Origin: Laburnicola sp. R22_1
Lineage: Eukaryota; Ascomycota; Dothideomycetes; Pleosporales; Didymosphaeriaceae
Assembly (NCBI GenBank): GCA_014281115.1
Contig: JACONQ010000012.1
Span: forward strand, 372,001 to 436,000
Reading direction: 5' to 3'
DNA: 64,000 nt
Shown: positions 23,400 to 35,707 of the stretch, piece by piece
Layout: each line of letters opens with the position of its first letter
Numbering within the stretch: position 1 is the first letter of the stretch
Notes under the pieces: model-generated
What the model was told of the DNA's origin: nothing
The model's input: the letters and a program-made list of their open reading frames with translations, nothing else
The model's database searches: none
Translations under genes and position numbers: made by a program

Positions 23400-24339
23400 A
23401 GCTCTTTCTAATAAACTTTGTACAAGTTCTAGATTTTTAAAATTTATCTTCTTTAGCTAATATCGTGCTATAGTTAATTGCTACTTCTACTTTGCCTATT
23501 CTAAAGCCTCCCTATTAGAATCTAGTTAAGCTTATCCTAGATATTATAGAGACTATCTGCGCTAGTAAGATATTAGAAGGATATAAGATTACTACTTTGC
23601 TAGAGTATATTAAGTAGGTTCTAGATTTTATAGCTATTAGTTCTAATTAAATTGCTATCCTTTGCAAAAGGGTTAAAATGATAGATTATAATTCTAATTT
23701 AGGCAAGAGCGAGTTTATAGAGGAGAAGTAGTGTTTCTATCTATTCTTTTAAAATATTACGATGTTTCTATCCCTATATCTAGCCTTATTATAAAAGTCT
23801 AAAGGTGTTTTCTTATATAGTCTATAACTTTATAGGTATAGCTAAGCTATAAGCTTAGCTTCTAGAACGCTTTAATTCCTTTAGTTATACTATATTTATT
23901 CCCCTTTTTTATAATATTCTCCTTTAAATAGCCCTCTTTTCTTCTCTTTCTAATCGCCCTACTTTCTATTACTTAGAATCTATATTATTTTATTATAAAA
24001 GGGATAATTCTCTCTTCTTCTACTAGCTACTACTAAAGCTAATACTTTTAAATAATGTACAGTACTTCTTTATGCGTTCCCTACTCTTTTAAGTAAATTA
24101 TAGTCTTATTCTTTACTAATCCTTAAGTAATTAGTAAGAAGGGCTAAGGGTCTAGGCTTGTCTTAACCTCTCTTTAGTAGAGGCTTTCTAAGTTCCCTAC
24201 TAGAGTTATAACTCCTATACTAAAAGCTATAGTATATTTATTAGTTTAGAAAGTTTCTATAAAAGTCTATAAGTAACTTTCTATTATTATTTTAGAATAA
24301 AGACGTGTATATTTCCTAGTATTTTAATACCTCTATAGC
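23400..24339. other. RIP-degraded DNA, nothing identifiable
   Basis: AT-rich with many stops in every frame. It may be more of the preceding Gypsy element, but RNase H and integrase motifs were not found. Confidence 0.45.
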
Positions 24340-24680
24340 TGTTATGGATTTATGGCGGCACCCAGCCCAGAACAATGTTAATTCGGCGCTAGGCCCAATT
24401 TGACGTTAGCTTGGCAGCACCCATAAGGTGCTGCTACCCTGCCTACCCACTTAGCATAGTAGTATTTTATATACTAGGAATTAACTTACCTTTATTCTAA
24501 CTATCGCGGACCTAAACTCTAACACTATACTGCTATTGCTCCCTCCTTAGGGTTCTAGCTGCAATAGGCCCACTGACTAGAGCGCTAGTAATCGGATTTA
24601 CGCGAGCTAGTGCGATAATAAATTAGAGATTTCGTAATTATGTGGTGTGCGTATGAGCGACAACGCAGTTAACAACAACA
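24340..24680 (+). mobile_element. Probable 5' LTR of the second Gypsy element
   Basis: The block begins TGTTATGGATTTATGGCGG and is richer in G+C than its surroundings. It lies just upstream of a gag-like stretch. A border at ACAACAACA near 24680 would give TG...CA ends. No 3' copy was found, so the extent is a guess. The missing 3' LTR suggests truncation or decay. Confidence 0.4.
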
Positions 24681-25119
24681 CGTAGAAACTTAACTTAACT
24701 AAGAATATTCTTCCTCTTAGGCGCAACTAATATTGTAGAGAGTAGGTAGATAGTAGAGCTAGACGCGCGGGTTAACGCGTGTGCCGCTATAGAATATTAG
24801 TAAAGAGAATAACTTAATAAGAACCTGGCACTCCCTACTATAACTTTATAGTGATTTATAGTGTTTTATAGCAATAGTAGTAATATCTAGAATAATTTAG
24901 TAGAATGAATATTAGTAAGAGATCTGGCTGGCGACTTTTATATAACACCGCCTAAGGTGCTAAAGACTACACCTTACCTACACCTACAATATTAACTTTG
25001 ACTTATAACTTCGACTTACCTACTACTAATAGCATTTAGCTACCCCCGCGTTAGCGGTATGTATAATAAGCAAAGTCGACGCTGCGTACCCTAATCTCCT
25101 ATGCTAGGCAGTTTTAACT

Positions 25120-27430
25120 TTGGCAACACAGACTCGCCTACGCCGCAACCTTATAGGGCTAGAGACCTAAAGAACTTTACTCTATCCTTTATAGAGACCT
25201 TTGCTTATAGTTAGGTAGGTATAGACAATACTTAAGAATCTACTACTATTATAGGTAACTCGTAATCTTAGTCACTAGTTATCCCTACTATAAATCTATA
25301 AGCTAGACCTATAGCTTAGGATACTTAACTGCTACAAAACACATCCTAATATTTTTATACAATAACTAATAGGATTAATAATATCTTTAACACAACTAAG
25401 TTTAAACAACGCGACGTTCTGTGTAACACTTGCTACGTAATAATTTAGACACCTTAATAATTATCTAACTAAGGCCGCTCACGCGAGCAAGTACGTTAGT
25501 TACTAGTTCGAGGAGCCTCGCGCTTAAAGTCTAATAGTTACAGCCCTAAGGACATATAAGTACCTAAGAAAGCGTTACCTTAAATCTGCTTTAAGTCCCT
25601 ACCTTCACTTATACGCAACAATTAACAATGTTCTTCCTTAAGAGCCTCTAACTTATTTATAGAAGCCTGTGGCCTAGTTAATAAAGAAAAAGAACTAGGT
25701 TATAACCTAGAAGTATAATATAAAGATGCCTAAGAAGAATGGGCAGAAAAGATATTTTAACTAATAGACGCCGCTAAGTTCGCTAAGAACGTATAGGCCC
25801 ACCCTAATGCCTAGTTTAACATTATTATTAAGTGCGTAAAGTCTAGGGAACAACTAGCGGAGAAACTCTCTTAATTTAATGTATTAGAATCTACGTTTTA
25901 ACAACTACATAACGCATACAACTCTATAGATAACACTAACCCTAAGACTTATAAGCAACTATAATAAGTATATAACACCCTGCTAGACTCTTATAAGTAG
26001 CAAGAAATCGACTTAGCCTCTGCTAAAGGCGAGCTAAAGGATATCCTTACTTATTTCTATTAAATAGTGTAGGCAGGATAAGAGTTACAGAGTAAGTTTA
26101 ATAATATAATAACCACTAACTAGAATGCGAACACTAAGCTTTATAATATAAAAGCTAACTACTATTATACTATCTAGAATGCTTAATACCTTAAGTACAA
26201 CTTGCAATAGATAGAATAATAAGCACTACTAGCTAAGAATACAGCTTATATAGCTAAGAATAAGTTAAAAGCTCTAAGATAATAAACTACTTATTAAATC
26301 TATAATATAATAGGACGAGGGCAACCTCTTTTACATAATTAGTTTAATAGGTCGCCTTCTCCTTTCTATAGCACTAGTTGCGTACGCTTTCCCTAACGCA
26401 ATATCTATACGCTAAATAGCAATCCCGCTCTTAACTATTATTTAGCTAGTTTGGCTTATAGTAGGTTTACCTATACTCGTCCTAATAAGAACCTATACTA
26501 TAATACTAGATACAAATAATAAGATTTACGCGGCAACTATAAGAATGCATATAAACCCTAAGACTACAACTAGAAAAATTGCGATTAATTTAACTACTAC
26601 AATTAACGCGATAACTAAGACTAACGCGACGACTATAACTAATATAATAATTAAAGAGATTTAGAGTAACCTTTCAGCGCGTCTTATATATCGCTTATAA
26701 TAGGTGAAGGATTACACTATAAGGCACCTAAGATAGAGTCCTTTAGTAGGAAAGATAAGAAATACTATAAATAATAGCGTATATAAGCAATTAATAAAGC
26801 CATTACACTTCTATTAGAAGAACACATAATTCGCTATATCTATTACTTTATTAAGAATAATGCTTAGAGTTTAGTATACCTAATTCTTAACTTAGTTAAC
26901 ACCTTAGACAACCTACTAAGACTATTAGATAAGACTTATATATCCTACAACTATATTATTAAAGCTAAGCAGAAACTCTACAATAACTCCTTATAATAAA
27001 AGAAGGGCGAGACATTTGCGCAATAGCAAGGACAATTCCTATTAGTTATTAACTTACTTAGTATAGATAAGATGGGCAAAGTACATTATACTTGCTAACT
27101 CATAGATAGTTAATTGGCCTATTAAGCCTCCGCCAGCTTAATCCTAAATAAGAGCCTTATGGCCTTCCTTGCCCGCGCTTATTAACTGTACTAGTATAAT
27201 CTTAACATTAATAGCCAACTACACTCTAGTTTAAAGAAGTTATCTATAAGTATATTAGAAAAGAATCAATTGCGTAAACATTCTCTAAGCGATAGAATAT
27301 AGATACGCAAAGCGCCGCAAGCTCTTATCTAGAAACGCACTACAGAAGAACGTAATTATATAAGCAAGTTAGGACTATACTTTAAGTGCGGCAAACCTAG
27401 TCACATATTGCGGGATGAATCCGCACCCTA
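25120..27430 (+). pseudogene. Gypsy gag remnant with zinc knuckle
   Basis: This is a long degraded coding stretch upstream of pol. At about 27360-27418 it reads GLYFKCGKPSHILRDE, matching a CCHC knuckle whose first cysteine has become tyrosine (TGC to TAC). Such knuckles bind the genomic RNA in Gag. The rest of Gag is too mutated to divide into domains. Confidence 0.65.
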
Positions 27431-28149
27431 TAAGGGTAAAGACTACATCCCTTCTAAGAATATATCTACTCTAGCCGCCGCAATTAGCACTATGTATATA
27501 GAAGATACTAATAATAATAAGGACAGCTTCGCTTATAAGAGTAAGACAGATAAGGATTTAAAAAATAAGGCGCTCCTAAACTAAATCGCAATTAGGAGCA
27601 ACCTTAGTATAGGACCCAAAGAAAGGTCAAATGTACTATTTGTTAACTTAAAGCTGCTGCCAGTTATTATACCCTAGATAAACCCGCCATTATCTACGCT
27701 GTTTTCGCGCTCGCCTTAGACATTAATCCTATACTAGACGCGTCTAGACAATTAGAATTTAACTATTATATTAAACTTCTAGTTACATAAAAATGGTTGC
27801 GCGTACGCAGTCTAGTGAATATAGAAGCTACTACTTATTTTATTTATTATTAGACAATTAAATAACACTAGCTTAAAGAAATTACGTTGGAGCGTCCTAT
27901 TAGTCTCGCTCTAATAGATAATAACTTATTTATAAAATTACAAACTATAGTTAAAGTTACTATTAGACATAGAATATATACTAGTATAGTCTTATATTAC
28001 GTTACTAAGATTGGTAAGTTTAACGTCTTACTTAGTATAAATTAGATAGATTATTATAGGCCAGTACTAGCATTTAGAGAAATAAGATTCCTAAGCTTTA
28101 AGTTAACTTACTATCTCGTAAACTACTTAGACGGCGCTATGCCCAATAA

Positions 28150-31100
28150 GATCTATAACAATAAGCCACCTAATAGTGCTACCTAGAAAAAGACAGTAAA
28201 GAATAGAATAGACATAATCTCTAGCCGCGCGGCTACCATAATAATTTTAAAGAATTCTAATTTAGCCATTTTTATTAAACCACACTATTAGGAGCGTCTT
28301 AAAGCACTTAACCTAGGCGAAGACAACTTGAATAACCTCTATAAGTATATTATAGCCAACCTTTACGCCGCATAGTATTACGTGGTATTTAAGGCTAACT
28401 TTAAGAAGTATATAAAAAAGATAGAGAAACCTACGCTCACCTAACAACAAATTATAGAGCTACTACTATTATTCTTATCTAACTTCGCTTATGGATTCGA
28501 TCTAAAGGAAGCGAATAAACTGCTGCCACACTAACTAGAAATTAATCACGCTATATATCTGGATCTAGATATAGCCATTTTAAGGCCAAAGATCTATAGG
28601 CTAATATAAAAGAAGTGTAAGGTAGTTAAGACGTACATTAATAAGATGCTAGGCAAAGGCTTTATTTGTCCTAGTAGCTTACTATACACTACCCTAGTCT
28701 TATATACTAAGAAGCCTAGAGGCGAGTTAAGGATATGCGTTAACTATAGAGCCCTTAATATAGCCACAAAGAAGAATCGCAACGCACCTCCTTCTATTAA
28801 AGAAACTATAGTACGTCTAACTAAGGCCAGAATTATAAGCATTATTAACGTTATAGTGGCTTTTAACGCTGTACGTATTAAGGAAAAAGATAAGGAAAAG
28901 ACTGCCTTTTTAACAAGGTATGGCTTATATAAATATCTTATTATACTATTTAGATTATATAACGCACCTAGAACCTTTTAATTATATATTAACAATATTC
29001 TGCGATAATACCTAGATAACTTTTACACGGCGTATCTAGACAATATACTTATTTACTCTAATAATAAGGATAAATATAAGAAATATATTTAACTTGTAGT
29101 AAGAAAACTCGTTAACGCTAGACTCTACCTAGATATCTATAAGTCATAGTTTAAAGTAAAGTAAGTTAAGTACCTTAGGTTAATCTTAACAACTAACAGC
29201 ATCGAAATAAACCCTACTAAAGTCAAGACTATATAGAAATAGCAACTTCCTCGCAGCGTTAAAGACGTTTAAGTCTTCTTAGAATTTGCTAACTTTTATA
29301 GATAGTTTATCCTAGGCTTTAGCCAACTCGCCTATCCTCTTACCAAACTTATAAAGAAGACTAAGAACCGCGTTAAGACGTTTCCTTTAGCACTAGACTT
29401 CGCCACAGCTTAAGCTTTTAAGCGACTTAAGCAAGCTTTTACTAGTGCGCCAATACTAGTCCACTTTAACGCTAACTTAGAGACTTGGCTTAAGACTAAT
29501 GCGTCTAACTTTGTTACTGCAGTAGTCTTATTACAGATGCATAATAGCGTACTTAAATCTATTACTTACTTATTATATAAGATAAACCCCATAGAGTGCA
29601 ACTATAAGATATATAATAAAAAACTCCTTGTAATAATGCGCGCCTTTAAAGAATGGCAATTTAAGCTATCTAGTACTAAGACTCTAATTAATATTATTTC
29701 TAATTACTTGGCATTATATTACTTTATAACTAACAAGCGACTAAACTATTAGTAAGCTCGCTAGGCCAAATTCCTTTTCAAATTTAACTTCCTTATAAGA
29801 TACAGGCCTAGGAGCCAAGGCGTAAAGCCTAATACACTTACTTAATACCTAGGCGACCTCCCTAAAGACGCGCACAATAAACGCTAACAACACTAAGTAT
29901 AGACTATTCTTAAGCCGTATTATATTGCGCCTAAAGCCTACACTAATAGCGGTTCGCAAGCCTATTATAGTCCTAAGAACAGTAATGACCGCAACATAAT
30001 AAATAAGAACAGCTCCTAATATACAGTATATATGGCGCAAATCTTAACGCATAATTATATAGACAATATTGCAAACCTGGCTTTAATAACATATCTTATT
30101 AGCGAAGAGGATTATATTAGTAAGAAGTCTATAGAAGAATTACTAGTATTGTTATCTTTAGCACCTATATAGTTGCTAGAGACAGAGGAGAAGACAAGGA
30201 TAAATCCTCTTATTAATAACAGCAACTCTAACAAGAATCTTATTACTAGAATTAAGAAAGTGTACCCTACTAATAAAGACCTGCAGAAAATTATAAGGGC
30301 AAAAACTAATAGCTATTAATAAATTCCTATAGTACTTATTTATAATAAGAAACTTCGCATTAAACTAGAGAATTACTAAATAAGGGATAGATTACTCTAT
30401 ATTAGAGACAAAGTTTATATACCTAATAACGTCCGCCTATATATAGTAGTTAAAAAGAACTCTTATAATAAGCTTTACGCAGGTTACCCTAGCAAACACG
30501 CCATATATAATAGACTTAGCTAATAGTATTACTAGCCATATATAACTACTAATATTATATAGTATGTCTATAATTATCTTACCTATTAATAGTCTAAGGT
30601 TAATAAAAAGAGAAACACAAATTACTATAGCTACTATCTATCTCTAACTATTACTAGAAGTGTATATTTATTAACTATATTACTAAATTACTAGTATATA
30701 AGGATTACAGCAAAACTTATAAGGGTATACTTATTAGTATAGACTACCTATTTAAAAAGAAGAAGTTTATACTAGTCACAGACCTAAAAGTTATAACACT
30801 AGTATAAGCGTTTATTAAGCATATCTAGTAGAAGAAAGGATACCCTACGCAGATTATTAGTAATTAAGGTGCCTAGTTTGTCTTATATTTCTAAAGATAG
30901 TTATGTTAACGCCTAGGTACTAAACTAAAGATCTTAACATTACACTATTCTAAAATAGATAGCCAGATAGAGATTGTTAATATATGGCTTAAGTAATACT
31001 TAAGAGCGTACGTTAACTACTAATAGAATAATTAGGCCTTTTACCTACCTATAGTAGAGTTTGTTACTAATAACTAGGTTAGCACTATGACTAGCGTCTC

Positions 31101-31363
31101 TCTATTTATAGCAACTAAAGGATACTTACTATACTTAATAATTTATAAATCTAATACTTCTATAACCACGCTGTCCGCTTCTACACGCACAGACTAGAGA
31201 AGAGTAGACAAACTTATTACTAGAATAGAAGATATATAAAGATTCTGTTAGGATAATATAGCCTAGGCGTAAGCAAAATAAGTAGAATACGCTAACTTAG
31301 ACTACATGCCTGCCTCTAAGCTACGCGTTAGTAATAAAGTTATACTTAATATATAGTTTATTA
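28150..31363 (+). pseudogene. Gypsy pol: RT, RNase H and integrase, interrupted
   Basis: The RT runs in one frame from about 28450 to 29270 with LGKGFICPSS, LRICVNYRALN, KTAFLTRYGLYKYL and YLDNILIYS (a YLDD active site with D to N). RNase H follows in the same frame (29400-29860): ETWLKTNASNFVTAVVL, ECNYKIYNKKLLVIMRAF and ALYYFITNKRLN. The integrase zinc-binding region lies near 30480-30610 and the DDE core near 30700-31150, with SKIDSQIEIVN at 30950-30990 in place of the usual PQTDGQTE. After about 31150 the trace is weaker. The PIF/Harbinger element is inserted near the integrase C-terminus at 31361. The layout RT-RNase H-integrase is that of Ty3/Gypsy. Confidence 0.85.
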
Positions 31364-31573
31364 AGGCATTGTTTACCTCCCACTCAGCAGTTTGCTGGCA
31401 GTTTTCGTATGCACGTGCCGAGAGGCGTTTTTAGCTGTTCTATATATAGTAAACTGCCGGAGGCGTGGTGTTTACCTCCGTCTGGCAGTTAGTGGCGTTA
31501 ATCAGCGCACTCCGAACCTCAAAATTAACAGGCTCCTAATCCGGCACTGTTTTTGTCGCAATCCACCTCAAAA

Positions 31574-33052
31574 ATGGCCAGAACCCGTAAGAGGACTCAA
31601 AAGGCCTAGGAATCCGATCTCCAGAAGACCCCTCCGCGTGGTAGTTCGCGCCCAGCACGCCCAGAGGCATCGTCTCCTCTTAAAAAGAGGCCTAGGACCA
31701 CGAAGGGCAAGAAAGAGGCCCAGCCAATTAACCCACCCACTCCAGACGACGGTGTTGATGTGTCTGGAGGTAACGGTGGGCCTGCTGAACCTGCGGAACC
31801 TGCGGAGTATAGTGGTGACGACCCAGAAGATCCTATTCCTGTTGTTGATGACGAGGAAGATCTGTTGGTTATTACAGTACCTTTGCCACTCCTAGTTAGG
31901 CCTGCTGTCAACTCCGGAGCCACTCGGAAGGTGCCTGTGAACCTAGCCGATCCTATTCTACGCTCTTCCGCCACACCAAACTCTTTTGGCACGCCAGCTC
32001 CTTCTTTCAAGGTACGAGACTCTGCTACTCCGGCTCTAGGTGTAGCGCCAGGCGGCAAGCCGCCACGTGTGAAATGGACCGAGACGATGGAAGAGGTGTT
32101 GCTCCAGGCTCTTGAAGAGATCGTCAAACGTGGGAAAACGGCCGATAGCTTCAAAGCAGAGCACTGGAATGAGGTAGCAGATAAGGTTCGTAGGGTATAC
32201 ACGGGCAGGGCGGCGGTGATCGGCAAGAACTGTAAATCGAAGTATGAGATATTTCGAAAGTCCTGGAGTTTGTGGCAAGATCACCTGGGTTCTGGATTAT
32301 CTGGATGGGAGGATAACGAGGAGGGCTTACCTTAATCAAGCAAGGAGGTTATGGATAGCTACTTTAGCGAGCATCCCGAGTTTAAGGCGTTTCGATTCGA
32401 ACCCCCTCCGGGCTATAAATACCTTGTTAATATTATTAGAGATCGTGTTGCAACAGGCGAGTTTGCGATCGACGCGGAGGCAGAGGGTAGTGACGACTGG
32501 GCATCAGAGCTTCCATCTGAAGAGGAGAGCGGGGAAAGCGAGGATAACGAGAGCCAGCCTTCAATCGAGCGTTCTCAATCGGTAGCCACATCACGATCGT
32601 CGTCCGTTGTAGCTACTTCGTTGTCAACCTCCGATAGGTCTCTTACAGCCGCACAACACAGGAAGCTGGAGAAGAAGCGTCAGAAGGAGCAAGCCAAAGG
32701 TGGAATGCGTAAGCATATGGCAGAGAAGAAGGCTAAGAAGGGAGGGGAGGGTCGTGTGCGTGAAAAGGGTGAGAAGAAGTCCGATCTGTTAGCGCGATCT
32801 CTAAGTGAGTTTGATGGGCAATCGGCTAAGGTTCTGGAGGGTTTTATGAAGAAGCTGGACGAGAATATAAAGAACCCAATCCAGCAGGCTGTTGAACTAT
32901 TTGAGAGGCAGTTAGCTGGAGAGTTTGAGGCAGAGGTGTACCAGGTTATCTCTCTACTTCAAGATGAGGCGAAGGCAAGCGCCATGCTCGCGATGAAGCT
33001 GGAACGCCGAGCTGGATGGATCAAATATGAGCTAGGGCAATTGTTCTCCTAG
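31574..33052 (+). pseudogene. Myb/SANT-like protein of the Harbinger element, two stops
   Basis: One frame of 493 codons runs from ATG at 31574 to the stop at 33050-33052, broken by TAG at codon 12 and TAA at codon 254, both explained by CAG/CAA changes. Residues 1-150 are basic and proline-rich, then acidic. A Myb/SANT-like domain spans about 168-270 (WTETMEEVLLQALEE, WNEVADKV, KNCKSKYEIFRKSW, LSGWEDNEEG, then SYFSEHPEFKAF). A Ser/acidic linker, a lysine-rich stretch (KKRQKEQAK, KKAKKGGEG) that could be a nuclear signal, and a helical C-terminus follow. In PIF/Harbinger elements such a protein helps bring the transposase to the nucleus and the transposon ends. It overlaps several antisense open frames, which are shadows. 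Confidence 0.88.
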
Positions 33053-33064
33053 AATGTCTCTAGC

Positions 33065-34342
33065 CTATAATCTGAGCGCCCGTCTATGTTCCTGATAGGA
33101 TTCCCATATACATTCGGCCAATTCCGTGCGAAATTCGTCGTCGGTAAGCCTCGATCGCCACCCATCCTCCATTTCAGTGTCACCCTGGCATATTAACCCA
33201 TCCGCCTCCGCCTCATTCGCCTCCGCCTCATTCGCCTCCGCAGCGACGTCGATACCCTGCTGGCCGTTAAGCCAGTTATGAAGGGCTACACAAGCGTATA
33301 CGATAAACACCTGAGTCCGAATGCTGAAGCCTAATTGGGCCCCCCAGAGGATCTTGAACCGTCTCTTTAACACGCTGAAGGCCCTCTCTACAGCTATCCT
33401 TAACGATGAATGCTGTAAGTTGAACAGCTCTTGAGGCGTTTTTGGATTCCTACCATTGACATCCCACTCGCTGATGTGATAACGCGTTTTTTGATAGGGA
33501 ACGAGCAGCAGCCTATCTATTGAAGAGTAGCTACCATCCGCTAGAAAATAGGTATTTGGAGCTGGGGCCTTGAATCCTTTGAAGCAGGCATTCCGGAAAA
33601 CACGGGCATTATGTGCGGAGCCCTCCCATCCAGCAAGAACGAACTGGAAGTTGAGGTCGAAGTCCACACAGGCGAAAACATTCTGTGAGTAATAACCCTT
33701 CCTACACTGCTATGCTGACTTAATAGGAAACTTCTCGCCAGGCTTAACAGTGTTCCTACTGATGGAGATAGGTATATAGGTCCTATCCACAGCTCCGCGG
33801 CATTTGTTAAAGAACGGCGAGTAGGTTTTTGATGTTGAAATCCGCAAGGGTACCTTATTCTCTGGGGGCCGCACCACCTTAGGATAGAGGTTATTGCGCA
33901 GGATAGTAAGTACCTTGTGGAAAGCGCGATGTAGAGTCCTCGTGCTGTGCTGGAATTGTTCGCGCAGGTAGCGATACGACTGATCTTTGCTGACAACCGC
34001 CATAAAGATGCCTAGCTTCTCGTCAGCATCCACCTCCCCTGAAGCCGTCAATCCCTTGTCGATTAGCAGCTCTAGAAGGGCCTCGAATTGCTCCTTATGC
34101 AAGCTAGTGATGTTGTAGATCCTATCCTAGTGGCCTTCGCGCATAGCCTTTACCCACTCCGATCCACGGCCATATTCCATCCCATCCACATGCAGGCCGG
34201 TGGGCCTATAGAGCACCTCATCGAGAAACAATCGCATGGCGCGCGATTGAGATTGCCGCTGTAGGTCTACAGCGATCGCTGCTAGTATAATAGGGAGGGT
34301 TCTGCGCAAACGAATACGTGGGGAGCTGCGAATGCGAGCTAT
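33065..34342 (-). pseudogene. PIF/Harbinger DDE transposase, two stops and lost start
   Basis: A frame of 426 codons on the minus strand has TAG at codons 72 and 211; the second reads as TGG to TAG in a WQCRKGY-like context. The likely start is an ATA at 34342-34340, an expected RIP product of ATG; this is inference. A helical N-terminal region is followed by the DDE_4 core: GAVDRTYIPI (first D), VFACVDFDLNFQFVLAGWEG, a GSAHNARVF block, TYFLADGSY (second D), LLVPYQKTRYHISEW, KTPQELFNLQHSSLR and VERAFSVLKRRF (E). The C-terminus has an EANEAEANEAEAD repeat. All acidic catalytic residues look present, so only nonsense changes and the start disable it. Confidence 0.88.
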
Positions 34343-34439
34343 GGGGTAATAATAACAGCAAGAGTATAGAGTGACGTTATAGCGATGTTTGGCAGCCTCT
34401 GCTGGCAGTTTTTTCTGCACCTCTGGGGCACCAGTAGAA

Positions 34440-34667
34440 ACTGCCAGCAGTTTTGCTGTTTTAGGCAGGTTGTTGTCCGTGCGAAGCCACTAAACGCCAC
34501 CAATACGCCACCCTGGCAGAATTTTCTGCTGGATTGGCTCCGGAGGTAAACACTAGGCCGCCAGCAGCTTCTTAGAAACTGCCAGGGGCACGGGAGGTAA
34601 ACACTAGACCCTCAGCAGCTTCTTAGAAACTGCTGGCAAACTGCTAAGCGGGAGGTAAACACTGCCT
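34440..34667. repeat. Subterminal repeats of the Harbinger element
   Basis: GGAGGTAAACACT occurs three times in the right end (about 34543, 34593 and 34652), separated by near-identical AGCAGCTTCTTAGAAACTGC segments. The left end carries the reverse complement twice. Repeated subterminal motifs of this kind are often transposase or Myb-protein binding sites; that role is inferred. Confidence 0.75.
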
Positions 34668-34670
34668 TAA

Positions 34671-35694
34671 TATATAAGGGTAGAAACTTTATTAGTTACT
34701 AGTTATACTAGGTAGTTATTATACTATGCTAAAGCCTATTAAAAGAGACTACCTCTAAAATTCTAATATGCTAATAATAAATAATAATTAATAATTAACA
34801 AATAGTAACTACTACACTACACTCTATAGAGCTAACTTGCCTAATAACTACCTTCTAGCGCTATTACAGCAATAGCACAAGGCATAGAGCTAGAGAAATT
34901 AGAGTTAGGCTATAGTAATAATATAGAAGTTAAAGTTTTATATATTATATCTTATACTTTATCTTTTTTCTAATCTTTTCTTAGCTTAGACTATGCGCTA
35001 GCTTACACGCTATATAAGACCTACTACCCTAGGTCTACCTACTCTACCCTCTCTATAATCTTACTTTACTTAACCCTACTATTGCCTACACTATAGTAAG
35101 CCGCCACCCTTTATCTAGGAGACCTCTCTAGCCCCTAGAGCGTTCCTTAAGTCCTCTTAACATAACTTTATAATAGATTATATAGTAGGAGATATTTATA
35201 CACACCCTACTAATAATAGTTTATATAATATTTATTATAGAATTTTTCTACTTAACTCTACTAGCGATCTATTATTTATTAAATATAGAAAGTAGTCTAT
35301 AGCTGCTCCTAAAATAACTAGTGGCTGTGTCTCTAGCCTTACTAAAAAAAGAGTATTATTAAACTACTAAGAAAGGTCTACTTTAATAGAATTTCTTATA
35401 AGACTCCTAAGTATAATAAAAATGTTACTACACTTAAAGTAGATTAGCTAGGTAACAAATTTTTACTAGTAGACTTTAAGTAACTTGCACACTAAGGCAA
35501 AGCTAAACTTAAAGCTACTAAGAAGTTTAGCGCGTTTTTAGCGTAATTAAAACTAGACTTATTACTCTAGTATAACCTAGAAATAAAATAATTACTTGCC
35601 ACCTATTAGCTTTAGGCTTAATATTGCTTTTCTTAAGGTCTGCTTTTAGAGATAGTACTAGATTTAGTAACTTAGGCTATTATAAAGTCTAAAG
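34671..35694. other. Decayed DNA beside the Gypsy and family B elements
   Basis: The first 200 bp may be the end of the interrupted Gypsy pol. The remainder has stop-rich frames and no LTR-like repeat that I could match. Confidence 0.4.
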
Positions 35695-35707
35695 ATAACT
35701 TTATATA

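Larger units (their letters stand above)
31364..34667. mobile_element. PIF/Harbinger-type DNA transposon, well preserved
   Basis: This element is about 3.3 kb. Both ends read GGCAKTGTTTACCTCCC inward and are flanked by TTAA (31361-31364 and 34667-34670). The target duplication is probably the 3-bp TAA or TTA typical of this superfamily; the palindrome hides the exact border. It carries the two genes typical of the group: a Myb/SANT-like protein (plus) and a DDE transposase (minus), convergent with 12 bp between their stops. The motif TGTTTACCTCC recurs near the left end (31369 and about 31469) and three times at the right end. Composition is near normal, so it entered after most of the local RIP. 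Confidence 0.9.

Noticed and set aside
29849..30040. 63-codon minus-strand open frame
   Set aside because: Lies antisense within the Gypsy pol remnant; no motif.
31392..32585. Several overlapping open frames on both strands in the Harbinger Myb-like gene region
   Set aside because: Only one frame shows a domain (Myb/SANT-like) and continues to 33052 with two RIP-type stops; the others are shadows of GC-rich DNA.
31361..34670. TTAA at both ends suggests piggyBac
   Set aside because: The transposase is a DDE_4 type with a Myb-like partner, which fits PIF/Harbinger; TTAA is explained by a 3-bp TAA/TTA duplication next to the element ends.
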